DNA of 64,000 nucleotides. Origin: an uncultured Prevotellaceae bacterium. GTDB taxonomy: Bacteria; Bacteroidota; Bacteroidia; Bacteroidales; Muribaculaceae. This document shows positions 38,857-45,824 of this stretch, piece after piece. Position 1 is the stretch's first letter, and each line of letters starts with the position of its first letter. The notes beneath the pieces are model-generated. The model saw nothing but the letters and a program-made list of their open reading frames with translations. It searched no databases and was not told the DNA's origin. The translations under genes were made by a program, and so were the position numbers. The DNA lies in contig CAMYUW010000011.1 in NCBI GenBank assembly GCA_947302275.1, positions 1 through 64,000 on the forward strand, given 5' to 3'.

Positions 38857-39627
38857 TCACCGTGTTTGGGATACTCTCACCGCACGGATAACATGGCCAT
38901 AGTAACGACTTAGGTCTTCCGAGTCCCAGTACTGAGAATCCAAGTAGATGCAGTAAACACGGTCAGGGAGATATGAGTAGAGCGAGCGCGACCAATAGTT
39001 GCCGTATGTACCCACATACTCAAGTGAACTGCCGTCGCGGTATCCTGCGGCAGGCAAGAACATGGAGTTTCCGTTGGGTCCAGTAAGCAAATGGCCATTT
39101 ACGCCGTTTCTTTGTGTCCACTGCCAGGTACATGAATTGACGAGTTCGACGACCTGATCCAGCGACGGCATGCGCCACGATGTACCCCAATTCACGCAGG
39201 CAGCATCGTCCTCGGGCTCTAGCTCCGTTTTGTTGTCAACAGGGCCAAAGTCGCTTTTTGTATTGTATTTTGAAATGTATCGGTATCCGTTCTCATCAAA
39301 GTACCACCACTTGTAGTTCTCATAGGTAAATTCATCCTTGGGAACTGTCTCACCCCAGGCGAAGTAGTCTCCAAATTCCTCTGGAGAGCTTGCACCCACA
39401 TTACACGTTGCCCACAGTGTGCCACTGGGCAAGCCCAGATCCACGCACTCGTAATCGACAGCATCAGGCCAAGAACCCTTTAACAGATAATCTATTAAGC
39501 AGGTCACGTCGGATATACTGACATGACCATCAATATTCACATCACCACGAAGATACTCCTGTGCATTGGACAACAAAGAGGGCACCATCAACAATGATAA
39601 AACAAAAAATGAGTTGAACTTCTTCAT
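38857..39627 (-). CDS. Secreted protein with one dockerin-like loop and a FISUMP domain
   Basis: 256 aa. Signal peptide (about 1-22), a single dockerin-like loop (GDVNIDGHVSISDVTCLIDY), then one FISUMP/DUF1566-like domain (CVDLGLPSGTLWATCNVGA, NWGTSWRMPS, NGNSMFLPAAGYRDG, and YGHVIRAVRV at the end). It is the minimal form of the domain layout seen in the large LRR proteins at 24658 and 27608. Convergent with the beta-barrel gene. Function unknown, probably surface-located. Confidence 0.82.
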   Translation of the reverse strand: MKKFNSFFVLSLLMVPSLLSNAQEYLRGDVNIDGHVSISDVTCLIDYLLKGSWPDAVDYECVDLGLPSGTLWATCNVGASSPEEFGDYFAWGETVPKDEFTYENYKWWYFDENGYRYISKYNTKSDFGPVDNKTELEPEDDAACVNWGTSWRMPSLDQVVELVNSCTWQWTQRNGVNGHLLTGPNGNSMFLPAAGYRDGSSLEYVGTYGNYWSRSLYSYLPDRVYCIYLDSQYWDSEDLSRYYGHVIRAVRVSQTR

Positions 39628-39841
39628 ATTTTTTCAAGACTAATAGATTACAGACTACAAATATATAACAGCTATATATCAGCTTTTGTGATTGATCGGT
39701 TTTTCGTGCCAACAATTCAACGAACTCAAACCTTTATCCTATAAACATCGAGAATCAGAAGAAATAACCGGATGCTTTCTCTAATTCTTGAATAATGGGG
39801 CGAAGAGTTTGACGTTGTTGTAAACGCGTAAGTGGGGAGGT

Positions 39842-39898
39842 CCCTTCAGTCACATGACTGAGGCGTAATACTTACGCAAGAACCAGCAACGGCGCTAG
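39842..39898 (-). pseudogene. Fragment of a phage morphogenesis gene
   Basis: Minus-strand reading gives RRCWFLRKYYASVM, stop, LK. This matches RRRWFSRKYYASVMRLKE of the gene at 49736-50185, with an Arg codon turned to a stop. It lies 64 bp outside the outermost 64-bp repeat (39963) and suggests a decayed relative of the tRNA-proximal cassette. Confidence 0.7.
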
Positions 39899-39962
39899 CA
39901 ATCATAACTAATCAATTAGTATAATTCGCATTAGCCACGCAGAAAGAAAGCCTACGGTTGAC

Positions 39963-40164
39963 ACAACGAAAAAGCCAAACGGCTCATTACAAGCCCTTTG
40001 GCTTTCCTTTAGGTGACCCTGATGGGCTCTGATTCATAACACAACATGACAACAATTGACACTATAACCGCCTGATTCCCATAAATTTCTTATACTGGCA
40101 CGGTGTCATCGTATGCCATCGGCTGCCATTAGGCACCAATCTCAGTTGACATTTTTGACAACCG
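39963..40164. repeat. tRNA-Lys attachment repeat, copy A (outermost), with end module
   Basis: The 64-bp core (39963-40026) matches the tRNA-Lys 3' end plus its terminator, with 6 differences from the tRNA-linked copy. It is followed by the shared end module (40027-40164): TGACA motifs, a degenerate 10-bp iteron run, and TTGACATTTTTGACAACCG. The most diverged of the five copies. The sequence between 39628 and this repeat otherwise holds only the phage fragment. Confidence 0.85.
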
Positions 40165-40227
40165 CCCATAGAGAGTTTTTATCGCATTTTTCTTTATTTT
40201 GAGCCATTATATTGGTGCAAATTTGTT

Positions 40228-40310
40228 GGAAAATGTGTAACTTTGCGCCAAAAGTCGGCAGGAAAATGTGTAAAGTACACATTAAAGTCGACAGGAAAAC
40301 GTGTAATTAT
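40228..40310 (+). repeat. 33-bp tandem leader repeats before a DUF4143 ATPase gene
   Basis: Two full 33-bp units (40228-40260, 40261-40293) and a partial third begin GGAAAA(T/C)GTGTAA; the third runs into the start codon. The first unit contains TAACTTTG (40238-40245), a candidate -7 box. A short open frame from ATG at 40232 (about 40 codons, KxxRKxCx pattern) overlaps the ATPase start in another frame. Confidence 0.75.
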
Positions 40311-41646
40311 GTACAAAAGGAAGATAGAAAAGGTATTCCAATCATGGTTGGATGATAGCTCTCACAAACCCCTAGTTGTGAAGGGTGTTCGCCAGTGTGG
40401 CAAAACCAGCAGTGTGATGGATTTTGCCAGCAAGCATTTTAAAAATGTTGTCTATCTGGATTTTCGTGAACATCCAGAGTATAAGAAATTCTTCACACCA
40501 AATCTGGATGTGGACTCTATTATCATGCGCATCACAGCAGCCATGCCAAGAGTTGAAGTGGAGGTAGGTAAGACTTGCTTTGTCTTTGACGAGATACAAG
40601 ATTGCCCCAAGGCAAGAGGCTCGCTGAAATACTTTCACCTAGATGGGCGCTATGAAGTCATTTGCACGGGTTCTCTGCTTGGTGTCAACGGTTACAAGAC
40701 TCCTGGAGAGAGAGCCGAGGAAGAAGAAGCCTCTATTCCAGTCGGGTTTGAGGATATTGTCAATATGTTTCCCATGGACTTCGAAGAATGGTTATGGGCC
40801 AACGGCATCAAGGACGTGCACATTGAGTACCTGAAGAAATGCCTGAACAACGAAACTCCTGTTGAAGAAGCGCTGCATGACCGCTTCAGTGACCTGCTGA
40901 ATCAATATATTGTTGTGGGCGGTATGCCAGAGGTCATTTCCACATTCATGGAGACGAGGCAGATCGGAAAGGTGCTTGCGGTGCAGAGGCGCATCGTTGA
41001 TGATTATAAAGCAGATATGGTGAAGTATGCTCTTCCTGCTGACAAATCACGCATTCGTGAGTGTTTTGAGTCCATACCAACACAATTGGCACGCGAGTAC
41101 AAGAAATTCAGCTATACCGTGGTTCGTCCCGGAGGACGAGGACGTGACTACACGGGAAGCTTGCAATGGATTGAAGACGCGGGTATCATTCGCCGATGCT
41201 ATAATACGTTAATCACTGAGTTGCCTCTTGACGGGAATAGGATCCAAAGTGAATTTAAAGTGTATATGGCCGACATCGGTTTGCTTGTATCAATGCTGGA
41301 AGAAGGAACCCAGTCAAGCATCTTGGATGGCAATCTGCTCGGCTATAAAGGTGCCATCATCGAAAACCTTGTAGCCGACATATTCAGCAAAATGGGGCGC
41401 AAACTCTATTATTATCATAAAGATAGCAGTGTGGAACTTGATTTCCTAATCCGTTATAAGGGTCAATGCACTCCTGTAGAATGCAAAGCGACAACAGGCA
41501 ATGCCAAATCCTTGCGAACAGTATTGAAACATCCCGAAAAATACCACGTCACAAACGCTATTAAATTGGGTAACTACAACATCGGGCGCAACGAAGGACT
41601 CTTAACGATGCCATTATATCTGGCATTCCTCTTGACAGAAGTATAA
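40309..41646 (+). CDS. ATP-binding protein of the AAA_14/DUF4143 type
   Basis: 445 aa from the ATG at 40309; the longer frame begins with TTG inside the promoter/repeat and is not used. Walker A is GVRQCGKTS (26-34) and Walker B is FVFDEIQDCP (91-100). The sensor-like TGSLLGV and the family segment IVVGGMPEVISTF follow. The C-terminal DUF4143 region carries VELDFLIRYKGQCTPVECKA, a PD-(D/E)xK-like pattern. These proteins are numerous in Bacteroidetes and archaea; their role is unknown. It lies in the cassette between repeats A and B and is only distantly similar to the second copy at 44220. Confidence 0.88.
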   Translation: MYKRKIEKVFQSWLDDSSHKPLVVKGVRQCGKTSSVMDFASKHFKNVVYLDFREHPEYKKFFTPNLDVDSIIMRITAAMPRVEVEVGKTCFVFDEIQDCPKARGSLKYFHLDGRYEVICTGSLLGVNGYKTPGERAEEEEASIPVGFEDIVNMFPMDFEEWLWANGIKDVHIEYLKKCLNNETPVEEALHDRFSDLLNQYIVVGGMPEVISTFMETRQIGKVLAVQRRIVDDYKADMVKYALPADKSRIRECFESIPTQLAREYKKFSYTVVRPGGRGRDYTGSLQWIEDAGIIRRCYNTLITELPLDGNRIQSEFKVYMADIGLLVSMLEEGTQSSILDGNLLGYKGAIIENLVADIFSKMGRKLYYYHKDSSVELDFLIRYKGQCTPVECKATTGNAKSLRTVLKHPEKYHVTNAIKLGNYNIGRNEGLLTMPLYLAFLLTEV

Positions 41647-42038
41647 AATCCACCATTCTTGTCTTTCTTCTCACGTATTTGGACGAATAGGCGAACAAAT
41701 AAGAAAAATCTTTGCGGCCAAACTCCTGAACGGAATCAAGCTAAACATCCGATTACACTTTTCTAGGGGAACTTTAATGCGACATTGCCATTTTTCTAGA
41801 CGAACTTTGCTTTAGAACGCCTCATTTTTCCTTCGAATATGGATGCCCGCAGGCGGGCAAAAATCAAAACAAATCGTAAACAAATAAATGATTTGTTATG
41901 ATTTGTGTCAGATTTGTTCAGACTTTACCAAGCATAGCGAGGTCTTATGTTCCTTGATTCTCATTCACCATCTCACCGATGATGAATGATTGTACCACCC
42001 CAAAATATCATCAAAATAACCGTCCCTATTTTGGTGGG
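41647..42038. other. Intergenic region with a conserved junction motif
   Basis: Besides the 33-bp repeats it has a small hairpin (GCCCGC AG GCGGGC near 41848), a GATTTGT-rich stretch near 41890-41930, and a motif at 42000-42032 (containing AATAACCGTCCCTATTT). That motif recurs at 45792-45824 next to the stop of the other cassette cargo. It also forms part of a stem (CCACC..CAAAATA / TATTTTGGTGGG) that may terminate the GH9 gene. Confidence 0.55.
41757..41822. repeat. Second 33-bp periodic repeat
   Basis: Two 33-bp units starting CA(C/T)TTTTCTAG and sharing GAACTTT. They resemble in period and position the leader repeats at 40228 but differ in sequence. No intact gene follows, so this may be the leader of a lost ATPase gene. 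Confidence 0.5.
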
Positions 42039-43763
42039 TTATTTCATCTCGGCATCAATCCAGCCCAGAAGCGATACCAACGAGGCATTCCAGTTGATGG
42101 CAATTTCGTTGCTGGCATAGGAGCCTGTAGCGTCGATGTAGGACTCATCGGGTTGCTTGGACGGGTATGGCAGACTGCCGTCGCCATTGTCCTGTTGGCC
42201 AGGATTGGGGCCGCCGGCGAGCAGGCCGGGCATGGGGGCATCAATGCCGTCGGCCGACGAAATGCGATGGTGGATGTTCTTGGGGGGCTTGTGGCCATAG
42301 CCGGTCACATAGCAGTATCCGGTGGCATTACGGCCTAAAACATAATCGGCATTCTGGAGGGCTGCTTCAAGATATTTCTTGTCGCCCGTGGCACGGTAGC
42401 AGTACAGGTGGGCAAGACCGCTGGTGCAGAAGCACTCGGACAGGCAACCCCAACCGTAGTCATTGGCATGATTACCGGCGGGCGTATTGAACGACGAGGC
42501 CTTCAGGGTCGACAGCTGATAGTCGCAGAAGCCCAACAACTTGTTGAGCATGAGGTCATGCATGCCGGTTTTGTCGTCGCCGCAGGTAATCCATGAATAC
42601 ATGGCAAGTCCGGTGACATTTCCCCAACCGGGTTGTGAGAATCCGCGCTCACGCAAAGGCTGGGCGGCTTTAAGGAAGAACTCGTCGCCCGTGAGCAGGA
42701 ACAGCTCGGTAGCAGCCCACAAATGTTCGTCGCTGGCATCGTTGTCGCCGTAGGTGCCTGTGGTCACATCGGGGTCAAACTCCTTGTTCATCTTGTCTTG
42801 GTCATAGACGGCCTCAGGGTTGAGCTCGGCCCAGTGATAGGCAGCCAAAGCGGCTTTTTGGGCCTGCTCGGCAAATGCAGGATAGTCTTTGTTGCCCTTG
42901 TAGATGCGTGCGGCAAGTGCCATTACAGCAGCAAAGTCATAGCTGGCGGTCACACTTTTTTGCACCACATAGCGCTGTTGGTGACAATCGGTAGGCATGA
43001 CAAAAGCCTCGAAATTGGGAGTCGTCAATTTGTGGTAAACGCCTCCGTCATAGGGGTCCTGCATGGTGATCATCCACTTGAGATTAAACATGAGCTCGTC
43101 GAGCAGGTCTGCAGTGCTGTTGCCGCTCTCGGGAATGTCGGCGTTGAGACGATTGAAATACTCTTTGTTCTGCTCATAGGCCATGAGCATCAGTCCCACC
43201 GAATAGGATGAGTTGACGATATACTTGTTGTAGTCGCCGGCATCATACCAGCCCAGCGGCGAGGATATGATGGTGCCTGCAGGTCGGCCAGGCGAAACTG
43301 CCGATGGATGAATCATGACATTTGTGTCGGGATGTCCTAAGGGACGGGCATAAACACCGGCATATTTGCCGTCGATGGCAATGCCCGAGCGGTTGAGGTA
43401 GAAGGCCTTTAACGCAGCACGAGCTATGTTGTTCAATGCGTGAGGTTGCACGTCAAAGCGGGTCTTTTGGCCATTGACGCTCAGCTCATAGGTGCCGGGG
43501 GCGGTAATACCCGTGATTTCGACGATGGTGCGTTTCTTGTTCGACCACGGCGAGGTATTGGTCCTCAAGGCCTTGGCTTTGCCCACACGTTTGCCGTCGG
43601 CCGTGTTTTTGATGGTCATCTTTTGGGCTTTAGAGCCCTCGATGACTGCGATTTTGGACTGTTGCGGATAAAATGCAACTTGATTGATTCGGATGCTTTC
43701 GCTCTGGGCTGTCAGCGTGATGGCCGTCAAAGCTGCAATGGCGAATGTTAACACTTGTTTCAT
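42039..43763 (-). CDS. GH9 endoglucanase with N-terminal CelD_N Ig-like domain
   Basis: 574 aa. Signal peptide (about 1-19), CelD_N-type Ig-like domain (about 22-105), then the (alpha/alpha)6 GH9 domain. Diagnostic motifs: GWYDAGDYNKY (171-181, Asp174/Asp177 with the catalytic base), the HHR substrate motif in PPKNIHHRISSAD, and the catalytic acid in NEIAINWNA (Glu553). GH9 enzymes cut beta-1,4-glucans such as cellulose or mixed-linkage glucan, here probably outside the inner membrane. No SusCD or other glycanase is adjacent; the gene is cargo of the tRNA-Lys island. Own promoter box at 43784. Confidence 0.94.
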   Translation of the reverse strand: MKQVLTFAIAALTAITLTAQSESIRINQVAFYPQQSKIAVIEGSKAQKMTIKNTADGKRVGKAKALRTNTSPWSNKKRTIVEITGITAPGTYELSVNGQKTRFDVQPHALNNIARAALKAFYLNRSGIAIDGKYAGVYARPLGHPDTNVMIHPSAVSPGRPAGTIISSPLGWYDAGDYNKYIVNSSYSVGLMLMAYEQNKEYFNRLNADIPESGNSTADLLDELMFNLKWMITMQDPYDGGVYHKLTTPNFEAFVMPTDCHQQRYVVQKSVTASYDFAAVMALAARIYKGNKDYPAFAEQAQKAALAAYHWAELNPEAVYDQDKMNKEFDPDVTTGTYGDNDASDEHLWAATELFLLTGDEFFLKAAQPLRERGFSQPGWGNVTGLAMYSWITCGDDKTGMHDLMLNKLLGFCDYQLSTLKASSFNTPAGNHANDYGWGCLSECFCTSGLAHLYCYRATGDKKYLEAALQNADYVLGRNATGYCYVTGYGHKPPKNIHHRISSADGIDAPMPGLLAGGPNPGQQDNGDGSLPYPSKQPDESYIDATGSYASNEIAINWNASLVSLLGWIDAEMK

Positions 43764-43783
43764 AATCCAGTAATATTTCGGTA

Positions 43784-43791
43784 CAAATATA
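43784..43791 (-). promoter_or_regulatory. GH9 gene promoter box TATATTTG
   Basis: TATATTTG on the minus strand, 20 bp before the ATG; no clear -33 element. Confidence 0.45.
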
Positions 43792-43894
43792 TAATAATTA
43801 TGTCATTGGCAGCGAGTGAGATACAAATATTTTTCCAAATGGGCTGCAAAACGAATGATTCTAATGATGCTTTGCCAGCTATGGCCAGGTAAAA

Positions 43895-44013
43895 GTGTAT
43901 TTGTTAAATGAATATAAAATCTCGGTTGTCAATTTTGGTGCACAACGAAAAAGCCAAACGGCTCATTACAAGTCATTTGGCCTTCCTTCTCGTGACCCCG
44001 GTGGGCTCTGATT
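43895..44013. repeat. tRNA-Lys attachment repeat, copy B, with right-end flank
   Basis: The core is 43942-44005 (64 bp, 4 differences from the tRNA copy). The preceding 47 bp (43895-43941: GTGTATTTGTTAAATGAATA, then ATCTCGGTTGTCAATTTTGG) recur before copy D at 48538. The end module with iterons is absent after this copy. The stretch 44014-44188 is AT-rich with no gene. Confidence 0.85.
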
Positions 44014-44188
44014 TATTATGGTGTTAACTTACTTCTGAGTCTTTTATATTTGCCTGCTGGACAAAATACGGGGATTGATAGAATTTTTGATGAAAAAATA
44101 TTGGGGAACGTTATGGTTTTGAAAAAATAAAATGACGGGATAGATAGTTCTTTCATCAATAATTGTTTCATATATAAAAGATAATCAG

Positions 44189-44196
44189 TAACTTTG
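44189..44196 (+). promoter_or_regulatory. Promoter box TAACTTTG of the second DUF4143 gene
   Basis: TAACTTTG, 23 nt before the ATG; a TTG 23 nt upstream (44163) may be the -33 element. Confidence 0.5.
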
Positions 44197-44219
44197 CAGC
44201 AAATAATTAATTTTCAATT

Positions 44220-45554
44220 ATGGATAATATTTTTCAGCGTAAAATTTATAGTCAGATTCTGCAATGGAAGCAGGACAATGCTGGCAAGAGTGCATTACTC
44301 ATTGAGGGTGCGCGGCGCATTGGTAAATCCACTATAGTAGAAGCATTTGCAAAGCGTGAATACAAGTCATATATCCTCATCGATTTCAACAAAGCATCTG
44401 CTCGCATCAGAGCGCTGTTTGACGATTTGATGGACTTGGACTACATCTTTCTTTATCTGCAAAGCGCTTATCACACGACGCTCTACCAGCGAGAGTCGGT
44501 AATTATTTTTGACGAGGTACAGCAATGCCCCAAGGCTCGCCAAGCCATCAAATATCTAGTCCAAGACGGCAGATACGATTATATAGAAACGGGGTCCTTA
44601 ATCAGTATCAAGAGAAACACCGAGAACATCACTATACCCAGCGAAGAAGACCGCTTGGAGATGTTCCCGATGGACTATGAGGAGTTCCGTTGGGCTTTAG
44701 GCGATACGGCTTCGATTCCCTTGCTGCGCCAACTCCTAGATAGCAACCGCACGATGGATGATGATATCAATCGCCGCTATATGCGCGATCTGCGTTTGTA
44801 TATGCTGGTGGGCGGTATGCCACAGGCTGTGAGTGAATATCTACGAACCAAGAATTTTAAGGCTGTTGACGCCGTTAAACGCAAGATACTCAAACTTTAT
44901 TTCGATGATTTCCGCAAGATTGACAAGACTGGCAAGATAGGCAGACTGTATGGCGCCATACCTCAGATGTTGGCTAGAGGAGTAGGTCGATTCTATCCTA
45001 CCTCAGTCATTAAGGGAGTTGGAACAGAAAAGATGGAAGATCTGCTTATAGCATTGGAGGAAAGCAAGACTGTAAACATTTCCTACCATACAACTGACCC
45101 ACAAGTGGGATTGCCGTTCAGCGAAGATCGCAGCAGGCAAAAGATATATGTGGGTGACACGGGATTGATGGTGACACTAGCATTCTGGGACAAACAGTTT
45201 ACCGAGAACATGCTGTACGACAAACTGCTATCAGACAAGCTCCCCGCCAATTTAGGCTATGTCTATGAAAACTTGGCAGCCCAAATACTGCGTAGCAGTG
45301 GCAACAGGTTGTATTTTTACACTTGGGCAAAGGACGATCGCCATAACTGTGAAGTCGATTTTCTACTCTCCCGCAGAGCAAAGATTTGTCCCATAGAGGT
45401 AAAATCATCAAGCTATAAATCCCACACTTCTCTAGATGCTTTTTGCGCAAAATTCTCCTCTCGCATCGACAAGCGCTATGTCGTCTATACCAAGGCCTTG
45501 AGACGAGATGGAGACACAATCCTGCTACCGATATATATGCTGAGCCTGATATAA
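44220..45554 (+). CDS. ATP-binding protein of the AAA_14/DUF4143 type (second copy)
   Basis: 444 aa. Walker A GARRIGKST (30-38), Walker B VIIFDEVQQCP (94-104), ETGSLISIK, the family segment LVGGMPQAVSEYL, and a C-terminal CEVDFLLSRRAKICPIEVKS with the E...D...ExK nuclease-like pattern. It is the sole gene of the cassette between repeats B and C, ending 21 bp before copy C. Sequence similarity to the gene at 40309 is limited to these motifs, so it was not produced by a recent local duplication. Biological role unknown. Confidence 0.88.
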   Translation: MDNIFQRKIYSQILQWKQDNAGKSALLIEGARRIGKSTIVEAFAKREYKSYILIDFNKASARIRALFDDLMDLDYIFLYLQSAYHTTLYQRESVIIFDEVQQCPKARQAIKYLVQDGRYDYIETGSLISIKRNTENITIPSEEDRLEMFPMDYEEFRWALGDTASIPLLRQLLDSNRTMDDDINRRYMRDLRLYMLVGGMPQAVSEYLRTKNFKAVDAVKRKILKLYFDDFRKIDKTGKIGRLYGAIPQMLARGVGRFYPTSVIKGVGTEKMEDLLIALEESKTVNISYHTTDPQVGLPFSEDRSRQKIYVGDTGLMVTLAFWDKQFTENMLYDKLLSDKLPANLGYVYENLAAQILRSSGNRLYFYTWAKDDRHNCEVDFLLSRRAKICPIEVKSSSYKSHTSLDAFCAKFSSRIDKRYVVYTKALRRDGDTILLPIYMLSLI

Positions 45555-45575
45555 AGGCGCAACCCAAGATGACTC

Positions 45576-45767
45576 ACAACGAAAAAGCCAAACGGCTCAT
45601 TACAAGTCATTTGGCTTTCCTCAAGGTGACCCCGGTGGGCTCTGATTCATAACATAGCATGACAGCGATTGACACTATAACCGCCTGATTCCCATGAATT
45701 TCTGTTGCTGGTCCTATGCCATCGGGCGTCATTAGGTGTCAATCTCGGTTGTCATTTTTGACAACCG
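45576..45767. repeat. tRNA-Lys attachment repeat, copy C, with end module
   Basis: Core 45576-45639 (64 bp, 4 differences). The end module (45640-45767) has TGACAGCGAT TGACACTATA, iterons GCGTCATTAG GTGTCAATCT, and the perfect 22-bp palindrome CGGTTGTCA TTTT TGACAACCG, followed by seven T. Confidence 0.88.
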
Positions 45768-45791
45768 TTTTTTTAAGACGCTATTTGACTC

Positions 45792-45824
45792 CCAAAAAAT
45801 ACATCACAATAACCGTCCCTATTT
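45792..45824. repeat. Junction motif shared with 42000-42032
   Basis: Contains AATAACCGTCCCTATTT preceded by CCCAAAA and ATCA, nearly identical to the motif at 42000-42032. Both lie at the 3' end of a minus-strand cargo gene. Here it follows the end module after 24 bp. Confidence 0.6.

Noticed and set aside
40210..42040. Complete transposon (IS) around the first DUF4143 gene
   Set aside because: No transposase, no terminal inverted repeats and no clear target duplication were found, so only an inserted unit of unknown mechanism is proposed.
45443..45652. Short frames reading KAKRLI(T/A)SHLAFL across the 64-bp repeats
   Set aside because: They are translations of the tRNA-Lys 3' end and terminator, repeated because the DNA repeats; not genes.
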